A stretch of DNA of 54,596 bases, from NCBI GenBank assembly GCA_035935115.1, contig DASYXK010000007.1, forward strand, positions 1 to 54,596. Reading direction: 5' to 3'. Source of the DNA: TA-20 sp035935115 (GTDB lineage Archaea > Thermoproteota > Nitrososphaeria > Nitrososphaerales > Nitrosopumilaceae). The notes below the pieces were generated by a model. That model made no database searches. It saw only the letters and a program-made list of their open reading frames with translations, and was not told the origin of the DNA. Numbering within the stretch: the stretch's first letter is position 1; each line of letters begins with the position of its first letter. A program made the translations under genes and the position numbers. Of this stretch, positions 25,207-34,650 are shown piece by piece.

Positions 25207-25764
25207 TTGGATAAAAAATTATTAATTGGTGTTGCAGTTGGCATACTTATTGCAATAACAGTTGTGGTTGCATTACTTCCCAGCTCTGGTTTTCTAAAAA
25301 ATTTTGTTCAAGAAAATCCTCAGGTTCCTGGAGGATTAAAGGCAGCATCTACAGAAATAAAACCAGTTGTTGTCACTATTAATAAAACATCAGTATTATC
25401 ATTTACTAATAAAGAATCAATCATAGATACAAAATTTGATGTTTCAAACCCAAATAATGTTACAGTTATTTTGGAAGCAATAACATATGATCTGTACGAA
25501 AATGGTATCTTGGTAGGTCATGGTCAAATTGGAGAAAGACTTGAAGGTGCTTTGCAAAGTTCAAACTATTATACACTTGTAGAACATTATACAAACCAAT
25601 TAGATGGTAAAGTTATTTTAGAAAACACTGGTAATAATCCTGAACTTTGGTTTGCACTACAAAAAAATGATACAAGATGGAGCATTGTGGGTCAGGCATT
25701 TTTTAACACAAACACTGTTCTTAGTGGTCAACCAGGCTCAGTTAACTTTAATTCTACTCAATAA
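25207..25764 (+). CDS. Membrane-anchored LEA_2-like protein
   Basis: A 185-residue protein starting at TTG with an N-terminal membrane helix (LIGVAVGILIAITVVVALLP, about 5-24). The exterior part resembles the LEA14/WHy beta sandwich (FDVSNPNNVTVILEAITYDL, NGILVGHGQI). Such domains are often linked to desiccation or stress, but in archaea their role is unknown. Several NxT/S sites could be glycosylated. It stands alone between two oppositely oriented genes. Confidence 0.65.
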   Translation: MDKKLLIGVAVGILIAITVVVALLPSSGFLKNFVQENPQVPGGLKAASTEIKPVVVTINKTSVLSFTNKESIIDTKFDVSNPNNVTVILEAITYDLYENGILVGHGQIGERLEGALQSSNYYTLVEHYTNQLDGKVILENTGNNPELWFALQKNDTRWSIVGQAFFNTNTVLSGQPGSVNFNSTQ

Positions 25765-25850
25765 ACTAATTTACAAACAATTTGGGATACAATACTTGAA
25801 TTTCAATTGATTTATCATTGAAATTTGTTTTTCCTAAAATAAATAAAAGA

Positions 25851-26426
25851 TCACTTTGTTGGGTTGTATCTTGATCTGATAAATTTTACCAAGTAAATGA
25901 AGCCAAGAATAACCCATACAATCATCATCCCAGTCCATACATACAAGATTCCAAGATCCACCCATGCAACAAATTGAGAGGGAATTATGATTTTTAATTG
26001 GTATAATGGAAAAACATAGGAGTTGAGGTCTTGTGTATTCTGATAGATCATTGTGGTTCCACCTGATATCTTATTGATAATCTGAATGATAGCATGCCAG
26101 CTGACAAAAAATGTTACAAAAAAGAAAACTGCTTTTCTGCCAATGTGTTTTTTGTATCCTCTCTTTTCTAATCTTGCAAGTCTTTCATTTACTCTATTTA
26201 ATTCACTTCGTAATTCATTTATTGATTCATTGCCTGCCGATATCCCAATTTCACGCCTTTTAGCAGAATCGATGTATGTTGAAATTAATGTATCTAAATA
26301 TTTTTTATCAGATGTAAAGAGAGGTTTTTCATTCTGAAGCACATTTAAAATATAGTTTAGTCTTCCAACATCTCCTTTTCCTGATTCTATTAAATAAACA
26401 ACTGATCTGATTAAATCACTAGACAT
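25851..26426 (-). CDS. Coiled-coil protein with two C-terminal membrane helices
   Basis: A 191-residue protein. Residues 1-65 are a soluble helical region (RSVVYLIESGKGDVGRLNYIL), followed by a coiled coil (ELRSELNRVNERLARLEKRG). Two membrane segments follow (AVFFFVTFFVSWHAIIQII; VDLGILYVWTGMMIVWVILGFIYLV). The first 60 residues look like a small domain recurring in thaumarchaeal membrane proteins. No function known. Confidence 0.65.
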   Translation of the reverse strand: MSSDLIRSVVYLIESGKGDVGRLNYILNVLQNEKPLFTSDKKYLDTLISTYIDSAKRREIGISAGNESINELRSELNRVNERLARLEKRGYKKHIGRKAVFFFVTFFVSWHAIIQIINKISGGTTMIYQNTQDLNSYVFPLYQLKIIIPSQFVAWVDLGILYVWTGMMIVWVILGFIYLVKFIRSRYNPTK

Positions 26427-26545
26427 TTACTTTTCCCATGACCATGTAATATGTAACCAATAGGAAATGACCATCTATAATAGTATTAGATAAATCTATC
26501 AATATTATCAAGCTCTTTTGGAAAAGGATTTTAATGCTAACCGGA

Positions 26546-27223
26546 TTAGCCTACGCTCTTAAGGAAATTAATTACTGGTTCTCTGTCTGAATTTGCTAAT
26601 GAGACAAACCCTTCCAAAAGTTCCCTTTGAATTATTATTGCTTCATCAAGAGCATTTCTAACACTGCTTGAATCAAATGGAATTAGATGATCTATCTTTC
26701 CAATACTATATGCTTCTACATATTTTCTAAGTATTGAAGAAACAAAGATTGGTGCAACATTCAAAAGTAATAGCATAGATTTTTTAAAATCTTTATCTTT
26801 TGAATTAGAGTTCTTTTCAAAAAAATATTCAATTATTTTTGCTCTTTCATTTTCCATCTCTTCAAGAGATGCTGCAACAAGTAAACCACCTTCAGTCAGT
26901 TGGTAATATGGTACACCTTCTTCTTGTAATGCCTTTGGTCCCCGTTTTATGGGTAATCTTCCAGCTTCCTCTACAATTTTAAGAGGAAGTAAAATTTCAT
27001 CCAAATCCCTAAAAATTCCAGAATAGATATTTTGCCAAGTTGTTCCGTTTCTTTCAGCAAGTTTGTGAGCTATAGCAGTTCTTGTTTTCTTGGTAGGAAT
27101 AGTTTCAAGGGCAAGATGCATTACTATTCCTCTTTGGCGTATTGCTTCACCTGTAAGCTCTTTTCCTTTAGTCTTGAAGGTCTGAAAAACTGATAATTGT
27201 GGATTTGGCATTTTTTGTTTCAT
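26546..27223 (-). CDS. Hypothetical helical protein, winged-helix-like
   Basis: A 225-residue soluble protein. The N-terminal 110 residues have winged-helix character (THKLAERNGTTWQNIYSG type helix followed by LDEILLPLKIVEEAGRLPI and YYQLTEGGLLVAASLEEME), and the rest is helical. It may be a DNA-binding regulator, but I do not recognise a named family. It faces the rhodanese gene across a 322-bp non-coding stretch. Confidence 0.55.
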   Translation of the reverse strand: MKQKMPNPQLSVFQTFKTKGKELTGEAIRQRGIVMHLALETIPTKKTRTAIAHKLAERNGTTWQNIYSGIFRDLDEILLPLKIVEEAGRLPIKRGPKALQEEGVPYYQLTEGGLLVAASLEEMENERAKIIEYFFEKNSNSKDKDFKKSMLLLLNVAPIFVSSILRKYVEAYSIGKIDHLIPFDSSSVRNALDEAIIIQRELLEGFVSLANSDREPVINFLKSVG

Positions 27224-27545
27224 GGGACTCTAGGTTAACATACTCGTTGTTTTGGTTGGGCTTCGATTATTTAGTTTAAAAAAATAGTGACTTATAATGT
27301 TCATAGCGTGCTAATATCTTGATATACCCAAATATAACAATATACGCTTTTGCAGAATATTAGAATAATTTAATATTTTTTTGTATTTTTCATATTATGT
27401 TGAAAACTTTGTAGTATAAGTTGTAACACAAAGTTTAGTTCTTTCATGAAGAAATTTTACTGTTATTTGCATTTAAACAGATTACTTAGCTCTTAAATTG
27501 TAACAAATATGAAATGAATTTACATCCCTAATTTACAACTAGTTT
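27224..27545. other. 322-bp AT-rich intergenic region
   Basis: No coding frame of note and no tRNA-like arms. It must carry the divergent promoters of the winged-helix-like gene and the rhodanese. TATA-like stretches occur in both orientations. A near-palindrome TTCTTTCATGAAGAA (27439-27453) and two copies of TTGTAACA (27421 and 27498) are candidate regulator sites. A small RNA could be hidden here, but I see no convincing structure. Confidence 0.5.
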
Positions 27546-28322
27546 ATGCTGATTAACGCAAAGGATGTTTCCAAAATACTTGATGATCCAAAATTGATTC
27601 TAGTTGATGCAAGATCATACAAGGATTATTCTGAAGGACATATACCTGGAGCAGTTAACTTGGATTTTTTTTACTATCATTGGTTTGATACCAGTAAAGA
27701 GGGCATGAAAGCATTTAATATGCAAATGAGAAAGCTTCTTTCAATTCTAGGCGTTACAAAAGAAAAAACGGCTGTATTCTATGATGATGTTTCTGGAATG
27801 AGTGCAGCTAGAGGAGTATGGCTTTTAACTTATTTTTCACATAAGAAAGCTTTCATGTTAGATGGAGGGATAAAAAAATGGAAAAATCTTGGATTTCCTA
27901 TTGAAATTAAAACAAATGGATTCAAACCAGACAAATTCTCTGGCAAAATTAACAAAAATGTATTTGCTGGATTTAAGTATATCAAAAAAAATCTAAATAA
28001 AATAAAACTTGTTGATGCAAGAGCACAAGGAGAATTCAATGGCTCAGTAATTAGAGCTGCAAGAAAAGGTCATATCCCAAATGCAATAAACATCGATTGG
28101 ACCCTTAACATAGAAAAAGATGGTACCATGAAAAAAAATGAATCTCTTTCCAAGCTCTACAAATTATCCAAAGATGATGAGATAGTGACTTACTGTCAAG
28201 GTGGATATAGGGCAGCAAACTCATTTTTGGCTCTCAAAAAACTTGGATTCAAAAACGTCAAAGTATATGTTGGTTCATGGGGAGAATGGGGAAATAGATC
28301 GGATCTTCCTGTGGAACAATAA
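27546..28322 (+). CDS. Two-domain rhodanese (thiosulfate/3-mercaptopyruvate sulfurtransferase-like)
   Basis: A 258-residue protein with two rhodanese domains. The C-terminal domain has the active loop YCQGGYRAANSF with catalytic Cys217; the N-terminal domain has an Asp (FYDDVSGMSAARG) where the cysteine would be, so it is structural, as in most tandem rhodaneses. It transfers sulfane sulfur to cyanide or other acceptors in the cytoplasm. Monocistronic by position. Confidence 0.9.
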   Translation: MLINAKDVSKILDDPKLILVDARSYKDYSEGHIPGAVNLDFFYYHWFDTSKEGMKAFNMQMRKLLSILGVTKEKTAVFYDDVSGMSAARGVWLLTYFSHKKAFMLDGGIKKWKNLGFPIEIKTNGFKPDKFSGKINKNVFAGFKYIKKNLNKIKLVDARAQGEFNGSVIRAARKGHIPNAINIDWTLNIEKDGTMKKNESLSKLYKLSKDDEIVTYCQGGYRAANSFLALKKLGFKNVKVYVGSWGEWGNRSDLPVEQ

Positions 28323-28426
28323 TTTCTTATCAATTTAATTTTTGTATATATTCCAAATCTGGAATGGTAACTTTCTAGAACTTTGATTCATCCTGATTTT
28401 AGATCCAATCTTTGATTGAAAAGTAA

Positions 28427-28444
28427 TATTTTTTTAAAAAAATA
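28427..28444. terminator. Perfect T7/A7 palindrome upstream of the ATP synthase operon
   Basis: The 18-bp sequence at 28427-28444 reads TA, seven T, seven A, TA and is its own complement. It follows the rhodanese by about 105 bp and precedes the atpK start by about 53 bp. It may end the rhodanese transcript (oligo-T) or be a binding or bent-DNA site. A second small hairpin TTCCA-AATC-TGGAA lies at 28351-28364. Confidence 0.4.
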
Positions 28445-28467
28445 GATTAACCATTGTAAAAATTAGC

Positions 28468-28496
28468 TTAATATAACCTCACCAAATGAGCCATAC
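28468..28496 (+). promoter_or_regulatory. Promoter of the ATP synthase operon
   Basis: TTAATATA at 28468-28475 is placed about 25 nt upstream of the atpK ATG (28497), the spacing expected for an archaeal TATA box and a leaderless or near-leaderless transcript. All following atp genes are spaced by a few bases or overlap, so this is probably the main promoter of the operon. Confidence 0.5.
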
Positions 28497-28838
28497 ATGA
28501 TGATGCTGAACAAACGTTCAAAATTATCCGCTATTATAATAGTTGCAGGTATAACGATCGCACTTTCTACATTCTTTACAACCCCAGCATTTGCACAATC
28601 CGCAGCTACAAGTTCAGGTTTAACAAAGCCATTGTTAGCTATTGCAGCTGCAATTGCTATAGCTGGAGGTTTGATAGGTACTGGTAATGCACAACAAGGA
28701 ATTGGTGCTGCTGGCATGGGTATCATAGCTGAAAAGCCAGAAAAATTTGGTCAGGTATTATTCTTCTTTGTCATTCCTGAAACACTCTGGATCATCGGAT
28801 TCGTGCTAGGAATAATTCTGTTACTTGGCATACTGTAG
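28497..28838 (+). CDS. atpK: A/V-type ATP synthase subunit K (c, proteolipid)
   Basis: A 113-residue proteolipid forming the rotor ring. A signal-like N-terminal helix ends near AFAQS (about 34). One hairpin follows: helix 1 LLAIAAAIAIAGGLIG with the polar loop GNAQQGIGAAG, then helix 2 VLFFFVIPETLWIIGFVL, in which Glu of PET is the ion carrier. A single hairpin means the c subunit has not been duplicated. The coupling ion (H+ or Na+) cannot be read safely. It is the first gene of the operon. Confidence 0.92.
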   Translation: MMMLNKRSKLSAIIIVAGITIALSTFFTTPAFAQSAATSSGLTKPLLAIAAAIAIAGGLIGTGNAQQGIGAAGMGIIAEKPEKFGQVLFFFVIPETLWIIGFVLGIILLLGIL

Positions 28839-29404
28839 TGGAATTTGTAATGAGCATAGAGACCTTTCTCCTTGAGATAGAGAATAGGAAAAAAAGGGAT
28901 CTTGCAAAACTTAGCAAAGAACTAGATGAGAAAGGAACTGCTATACAAAACCAAAGAGATGCACAAATTAAAGAAATACAGGAACGTTTTGCAAATGAGG
29001 CAAAATTAAAATCTGAAAGAGAATTAGCAAGAATAATAGAGTCAGCTAGATTACAAGCAAAAAAAATCATGTTTGATGCCATTAACGAAAACTTGGAATC
29101 TGCATTTAATATCATCAAACAAGAAATCACGAACTATGTAAAATCATTGCAGTACACAAAAACATTAGAAACCATGGTAAATACCTCAAAAAAAAAATTA
29201 GGTCCAAAAATTACTGCTCATTGTCGTGAAGAAGACTGCGCAGTTTTAAAAGAAATGGGAATTACCATTGGTTCTACAATTCAAATTTTGGGTGGCATAA
29301 TAGCAGAAAATAATGATGGAACAAAGGAAATAGATCTGACATTTGAAGAACTTTTAAGAACTTATGAAGATGAAATAAAAGGTTTTCTTACGGAGAGAAC
29401 ATAA
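28838..29404 (+). CDS. atpE: A/V-type ATP synthase subunit E
   Basis: A 188-residue peripheral stalk subunit. The first 90 residues form a long charged helix (EIENRKKRDLAKLSKELDEK) and the C-terminal part is the globular alpha/beta domain (VLKEMGITIGSTIQILGG, DLTFEELLRTYEDEI). The GTG start overlaps the atpK stop (TAGTG); an ATG at 28850 is an alternative. It pairs with subunit H to link the A1 head and membrane sector. Confidence 0.88.
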   Translation: MEFVMSIETFLLEIENRKKRDLAKLSKELDEKGTAIQNQRDAQIKEIQERFANEAKLKSERELARIIESARLQAKKIMFDAINENLESAFNIIKQEITNYVKSLQYTKTLETMVNTSKKKLGPKITAHCREEDCAVLKEMGITIGSTIQILGGIIAENNDGTKEIDLTFEELLRTYEDEIKGFLTERT

Positions 29405-30471
29405 TGGGAACTTCACAATATGCATCTTCTTTTGGTAGATTGCAAGCAATATCAATGAATTTTCTTACTAAAGATATGATGCAGAATCTGCTAAAAGCAA
29501 AAGATGACGTTGAAATGGCAAAAATTCTAGAGTCAACATGGTATGGATCAGAGATTGAAAAAGCTGCATCTGTTTACCAACCTTCAGAAATTTTAGAAGT
29601 TGCATTGAACAGATATCTTGTTCAAATCAATAAAATTGCATTAGATGCAACGCCATTTAATGGAAAATCTGCAGTTAGGGCATATTTGTCAAAATGGGAT
29701 ATCTACAATATTGAATTGATACTTTCTTCAAAAAGTATGGGCAAAACAATTACTGAGACAGAATCATTCCTAGTCTCTAGTCGTAACGTACCAGCAGGAA
29801 TTTCTGCAGGTAATATTACTCATGACGAGATGAAAACCATCCTCTCACAAACAGGTGTAGATGGTGTAGTAAATCAACTTGTGAAATACAACTACGGTCC
29901 AATCTTAATGCAACACTTGGAAGAATACCAAAAAAGTGGTGATCTTGGTCCTATGATGTATGCTTTACAAAAATTTTATTATAAAGCATTACTTGAATCT
30001 CTAAAATTCTTTCAAGGCGATGAAGGCATGATAAGGGAATTTTTCAGAGCAGAGATCGATAAGAAAAACATACTAAATCTTATGAAAGGCAAAGAAGCAA
30101 ATTTGGATAAAGAACTAGTAGGTAGACATCTTATCGACGGAGGAAGAATTCCAATGAATGAGCTATTAGATATCTATGGAGTAAAAGATTCTGCAGAAAT
30201 TGCTGGAAGAGTGGAAAATCGCTTTTCTCTAATCAACGCGTTAACACAATACAAGAAGACAAAAAGTTTAATTGATTTTGAAGTGGCACTTGACAAATTC
30301 ATAAACATTCAATATGTCAAAAAATTGAAAAACATAGCACTTTCTATTGGAACAGTATTTTATTTTATAATTAATGCAGAATATGAACGTGAAAACATTA
30401 AAAGGATCGCATATGGAAAACGTTACAATTTAACAACTGAACAAATAAGCTCAATGTTGCTAAGTGAATAA
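29404..30471 (+). CDS. atpC: A/V-type ATP synthase subunit C (d-like)
   Basis: A 355-residue helical protein of the V-ATPase d/C family, which caps the rotor ring and joins it to the central stalk. Family-like stretches are YASSFGRLQAISMNFLT, SKWDIYNIELILSSK, EFFRAEIDKKNILNLMKGK and FYFIINAEYERENIKRIAYG at the C-terminus. Its ATG overlaps the atpE stop. Confidence 0.88.
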   Translation: MGTSQYASSFGRLQAISMNFLTKDMMQNLLKAKDDVEMAKILESTWYGSEIEKAASVYQPSEILEVALNRYLVQINKIALDATPFNGKSAVRAYLSKWDIYNIELILSSKSMGKTITETESFLVSSRNVPAGISAGNITHDEMKTILSQTGVDGVVNQLVKYNYGPILMQHLEEYQKSGDLGPMMYALQKFYYKALLESLKFFQGDEGMIREFFRAEIDKKNILNLMKGKEANLDKELVGRHLIDGGRIPMNELLDIYGVKDSAEIAGRVENRFSLINALTQYKKTKSLIDFEVALDKFINIQYVKKLKNIALSIGTVFYFIINAEYERENIKRIAYGKRYNLTTEQISSMLLSE

Positions 30472-30473
30472 AA

Positions 30474-30812
30474 ATGTCTAAACAAAAAACAGAATCAAGT
30501 GGAAGGATCGCGGTAATAGGAGAGCGTGAGCTAGTAATTGGATATCGACTTCTTGGAATGGACGATACATTTATTGTCAGTAAGGATGATGCTAACAAAA
30601 CATTGCAAGAACTTTTTTCATCTGGTAAGTTTGGTCTGATTATTGTAAGTGAATTTGTTCGTAACTTACTTCCAAGTACATTTAAAACAAAAATCGAGGC
30701 ATCCATAGAACCACTGGTGTTATTCATGCCATCATTACAGGGAAACATTCAGGAAGAGTCAATATCCGTATTAGCAAAAAGGGTATTGGGAGTTAATATT
30801 CAAGGAAGTTGA
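30474..30812 (+). CDS. atpF: A/V-type ATP synthase subunit F
   Basis: A 112-residue central stalk subunit. The Rossmann-like core is visible: RIAVIGERELVIGYRLLGMDD, then LIIVSEFVRNLLP and a final helix EESISVLAKRVLG. It is 2 bp after atpC and 7 bp before atpA. Subunit F regulates rotation and ATPase activity. Confidence 0.88.
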   Translation: MSKQKTESSGRIAVIGERELVIGYRLLGMDDTFIVSKDDANKTLQELFSSGKFGLIIVSEFVRNLLPSTFKTKIEASIEPLVLFMPSLQGNIQEESISVLAKRVLGVNIQGS

Positions 30813-30819
30813 TGATGAG

Positions 30820-32586
30820 ATGACCGATGGAATAGTTTCTAGAATTTCAGGACCCGTTGTTTTAGCAAGTGGTCTTGAAGCCGCACAAATGTTTGATGTC
30901 GTACGAATTGGTGAACTTGGTCTAGTAGGAGAAATAATCCGTTTAGAAGGTAACAAGGCTACCATTCAGGTGTATGAAGATACAACTGGTTTAAGACCAG
31001 GTGAAAAGGTCATCAATACAAAACGTCCGCTCTCATTGCAGCTTGGGCCAGGACTTTTAACTTCAATTTATGACGGTATTCAAAGACCACTTGATGTACT
31101 AAGAGCACAAAGTGGAGACTTTATCAGCAGAGGAAATATCATCCCCGCACTTGATCAGACAAAAAAATGGGATTTTGTTCCACTAAAGAAAAAAGGTGAT
31201 CATGTTTCTCCAGGTGAAATTATTGGTGAAGTCCAAGAAACTCCATTGATAATGCACAAAATAATGATTCCATATAATGTTGAAGGTGAACTCACAGAAA
31301 TATCTGAAGGAAAATACAACGTCAATGAAATTGTAGGTTCTGTTCAAACAAATAATTCAAAAGTAGAAATTGGTCTTTCAAGTTGGTGGACAGTTCGTGT
31401 ACCAAGACCTGTACTACGTAAGCTTCCACCAGAAGAACCATTGCTTACAGGTCAACGTGTATTGGATACGTTCTTCCCAGTAGCAAAAGGTGGAACTGCT
31501 GCAATTCCAGGACCATTTGGAAGTGGAAAAACAGTCACCCAGCAACAACTTGCCAAATGGGCAGACAGTAACGTCATTGTCTATGTAGGTTGTGGAGAAA
31601 GAGGAAACGAGATGACCGAAGTTCTTACAACTTTTCCAAAACTAGAGGATCCTAAATCAAAGCGCCCATTAATGGAACGTACAATTCTTGTTGCTAATAC
31701 TTCAAACATGCCAGTAGCTGCACGTGAAGCCAGTATCTATACTGGAATTACAATGGGAGAATACTATCGTGATATGGGATATGGTGTAGCATTGATGGCA
31801 GATAGTACATCTAGATGGGCTGAAGCACTAAGAGAAATTTCAGGAAGATTAGAAGAGATGCCAGGTGAAGAAGGATATCCAGCATATCTTGGAAGAAGAT
31901 TAGCTGAGTTTTATGAAAGGGGTGGAAAAGCTATTGTTATATCTCCAGAGGAAAGGATAGGTTCCTTGACTTTGGTTGGTGCAGTTTCACCTCCTGGTGG
32001 AGACTTTTCAGAACCAGTATCACAAAACACACTAAGAGTTACAAGAGTTTTCTGGGCTTTGGATGCAAGCTTGGCATCAAGAAGACACTTTCCATCTATC
32101 AACTGGCTCACAAGCTATTCATTGTATGCTGATAACATGGGTGAATGGTACAAAAATAATGTTGGAAACAATTGGGTTGCCCTAAGAAAAGAAGCTCTAG
32201 AAATTTTACAAAGAGAATCAGAATTGCAAGAAATTGTTCAATTGGTAGGTTATGATGCATTACCAGAACCAGAAAAAGGAGTTTTGGATACTGCACGATC
32301 CATTAGAGAAGATTATCTGCAACAAAGTGCTTATGATGAAGTCGACACTTATACATCAATTAAAAAACAATATCAATTACTTAACATAATTTTAGATTTT
32401 GGTAGAAGAGAAAGTGATGCAATAAAGAAGGGTGCAACATCATCAAAGATTGGTGCATTAGAATCAAGAAAAATGATTTCAAGAATAAAATGGACTAAAG
32501 AAGATCAAGTAGACAAATTGGTTGATGATACATTCACTACTATGCAAAAAGAATTCAATACTCTGATGATTGAGGTGACTACATAG
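30820..32586 (+). CDS. atpA: A/V-type ATP synthase catalytic subunit A
   Basis: A 588-residue catalytic subunit with the P-loop GPFGSGKT at about residues 234-241, the A-subunit-specific non-homologous bulge before it (KKKGDHVSPGEIIGEV), GERGNEMTEVL, and SRWAEALREISGRLEEMPGEEGYPA split by the arginine-finger environment. No intein is present in the P-loop region, where many archaeal A subunits carry one. Length and motifs are complete. Confidence 0.97.
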   Translation: MTDGIVSRISGPVVLASGLEAAQMFDVVRIGELGLVGEIIRLEGNKATIQVYEDTTGLRPGEKVINTKRPLSLQLGPGLLTSIYDGIQRPLDVLRAQSGDFISRGNIIPALDQTKKWDFVPLKKKGDHVSPGEIIGEVQETPLIMHKIMIPYNVEGELTEISEGKYNVNEIVGSVQTNNSKVEIGLSSWWTVRVPRPVLRKLPPEEPLLTGQRVLDTFFPVAKGGTAAIPGPFGSGKTVTQQQLAKWADSNVIVYVGCGERGNEMTEVLTTFPKLEDPKSKRPLMERTILVANTSNMPVAAREASIYTGITMGEYYRDMGYGVALMADSTSRWAEALREISGRLEEMPGEEGYPAYLGRRLAEFYERGGKAIVISPEERIGSLTLVGAVSPPGGDFSEPVSQNTLRVTRVFWALDASLASRRHFPSINWLTSYSLYADNMGEWYKNNVGNNWVALRKEALEILQRESELQEIVQLVGYDALPEPEKGVLDTARSIREDYLQQSAYDEVDTYTSIKKQYQLLNIILDFGRRESDAIKKGATSSKIGALESRKMISRIKWTKEDQVDKLVDDTFTTMQKEFNTLMIEVTT

Positions 32587-33978
32587 ATGTCTGGTGTAGC
32601 ATTCAAGACACTATCAAAAATTGCAGGTCCGCTGATATTTGTAGAAGGCGTAGATAATGCAGCTTATGGCGAAATGGTTGAGATAAAACTTCCCAACGGT
32701 GAGCGACGACAAGGACAGGTTCTTGATACTAGACAAGGTTTGGCAGTGGTTCAGGTCTTTGGTCCAACCCTTGGCATGACCACCTCTGGAACTACAACAA
32801 AATTCACTGGTGAGACTGCTATGATGTCAGTTTCTGATGAAATGCTTGGAAGAGTATTTGATGGATTAGGAAATCCTCGAGATAATGGACCAAAAATAGT
32901 ATCAAAACAAAAAGTTGATCTTGTAGGTTCTGGTATCAATCCATACGCCAGAGAGGAACCTTCAGAATTCATCCAAACAGGAATGTCAAACATTGATGGA
33001 ATGAATACTCTAGTACGAGGTCAAAAGCTTCCAATATTTTCTGGTTCTGGTCTCCCACATAATTTACTTGCTGCACAGATCGCAAGACAGGCCAAAGTTC
33101 TTGGTGGTTCTGAAAACTTTTCTGTTGTGTTTGCTGCAATAGGAATTACAAGCGAAGAATCAAACTTTTTCATTAAACAATTTGAAGAAAGTGGAGCTCT
33201 TGGAAGAACTGCACTATTTTTGAATTTGTCATCTGATCCTTCGATGGAACGTATACTTACTCCTAGACTTGCTCTAACAACAGCAGAATTTCTTGCTTAT
33301 GAGCGAGATATGCATGTTCTTGTCATTATCACCGATATGACAAACTATTGTGAAGCATTAAGAGAAATCGCTGCCGCACGTGAAGAAGTTCCAGGACGAA
33401 GAGGATATCCAGGATACATGTATACAGACCTGTCATCTCTTTATGAAAGAGCGGGGAAGATAAAGGGACGACATGGTTCCGTAACACAAATTCCTATACT
33501 CACAATGCCAGCTGATGATATTACACATCCTATACCAGATCTTACTGGTTACATTACGGAAGGTCAGATAGTAATGAGTAGAGATTTGCATAGATCAGGC
33601 ATTCATCCACCTGTAGATGTACTAACAAGTCTTTCACGTTTAATGAATCAAGGTATTGGAAAAGGAAATACAAGAGAAGATCATAGAGGTCTAGCAGACC
33701 AACTTTATGCAGCATATGCACAAGGTAAAGATGCAAGATCACTTGCAGCTATAGTTGGTGAAGAAGCTCTAAGTGATTTAGATAAGAAATTCCTAAAGGT
33801 GGCTAACAACTTTGAGAGAAAATTTGTCGATCAAGGAATGGATGAAAATCGTTCAATTGAACAAACTCTAGACATTGGTTGGGAATTACTTAGCGATCTA
33901 TCTGATTCAGAAATGAATCGTATTAAACCAGAGTTCATTGCAAAGTACAGAAAAAGAACCACAAAGGGTGGTACCTAG
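32587..33978 (+). CDS. atpB: A/V-type ATP synthase regulatory subunit B
   Basis: A 463-residue non-catalytic subunit that alternates with A in the hexameric head. It lacks the canonical P-loop (KLPIFSGSGLPHNLLAAQI instead), as expected. Other motifs: VFAAIGITSEESNFF, DMTNYCEALREIAAAREEVPG and GYPGYMYTDL. The start codon follows the atpA stop directly. Confidence 0.97.
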   Translation: MSGVAFKTLSKIAGPLIFVEGVDNAAYGEMVEIKLPNGERRQGQVLDTRQGLAVVQVFGPTLGMTTSGTTTKFTGETAMMSVSDEMLGRVFDGLGNPRDNGPKIVSKQKVDLVGSGINPYAREEPSEFIQTGMSNIDGMNTLVRGQKLPIFSGSGLPHNLLAAQIARQAKVLGGSENFSVVFAAIGITSEESNFFIKQFEESGALGRTALFLNLSSDPSMERILTPRLALTTAEFLAYERDMHVLVIITDMTNYCEALREIAAAREEVPGRRGYPGYMYTDLSSLYERAGKIKGRHGSVTQIPILTMPADDITHPIPDLTGYITEGQIVMSRDLHRSGIHPPVDVLTSLSRLMNQGIGKGNTREDHRGLADQLYAAYAQGKDARSLAAIVGEEALSDLDKKFLKVANNFERKFVDQGMDENRSIEQTLDIGWELLSDLSDSEMNRIKPEFIAKYRKRTTKGGT

Positions 33979-33981
33979 ACT

Positions 33982-34650
33982 TTGCCATCAGTAATTAACA
34001 TTCGTCCAACTCGTCTTGAATACATTCGTACCAAGCGAAGAATTGTTGTTGCTAACAAAGGACTGAAGTTACTGAAACTAAAACGTCAAGCATTGATTCT
34101 AGAATTTTTTAATGCAAGCAAAACTGCTGCTGCATTAAGGAGTGGCTTACAATTTGAATTGGTAAAAGGCTACCAAAGTATCAGATTAGCAGAGATGCTT
34201 GCAGGTACAATGAGATTAGAAAATGAAGCAATGAAAATTCCACAAATAAGTAAATTGCAAATTCAAATAAAAAATGTGATGGGAGTTAGTATACCAAAAT
34301 TACAAGGTGGACAGAGCAATACTGCTATCATTGAGCATATATTGGAACTTCCTCCTTCAATTAATGAAGCAATAAAGGCATTTCAAAATGTTCACAAAAT
34401 GGTGCTTGATGTTGCAGAAAAAGAAACCACATTACGAAAGCTTCTATATGAGATTGAAAAGACAAAACGAAAATCTAATGCAATAGAGAACGTTTTCATT
34501 CCAAGATTACAGGGTGCTGTTAAATTCATCATATTCAGACTAGCTGAGATGGAACGTGATACATTCATCATGTTAAAGACAGTAAAGCGTAAGATGGGTG
34601 AAAGAGAACAAGAAAATATTCAAAGGGAGAAAGAAATACTTGCCAGTTAA
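33982..34650 (+). CDS. atpD: A/V-type ATP synthase subunit D
   Basis: A 222-residue central rotor shaft subunit starting with TTG. Two long helices form the shaft: the N-terminal NIRPTRLEYIRTKRRIVVANKG and the C-terminal RKLLYEIEKTKRKSNAIEN, with the conserved PRLQGAVKFI. It follows atpB by 3 bp. Confidence 0.93.
   Translation: MPSVINIRPTRLEYIRTKRRIVVANKGLKLLKLKRQALILEFFNASKTAAALRSGLQFELVKGYQSIRLAEMLAGTMRLENEAMKIPQISKLQIQIKNVMGVSIPKLQGGQSNTAIIEHILELPPSINEAIKAFQNVHKMVLDVAEKETTLRKLLYEIEKTKRKSNAIENVFIPRLQGAVKFIIFRLAEMERDTFIMLKTVKRKMGEREQENIQREKEILAS

Noticed and set aside
27224..27545. Possible tRNA or small RNA in the 322-bp gap
   Set aside because: No acceptor stem, T-loop or strong fold could be found by eye.
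28497..28600. Signal peptide on the ATP synthase proteolipid as a sign of misannotation
   Set aside because: The hairpin with the PET carboxylate is clearly subunit K, and some proteolipids carry an extra leader helix.
32108..32296. Minus-strand frames inside atpA and atpB
   Set aside because: They lie wholly within conserved ATP synthase subunits and have no protein-like motifs.
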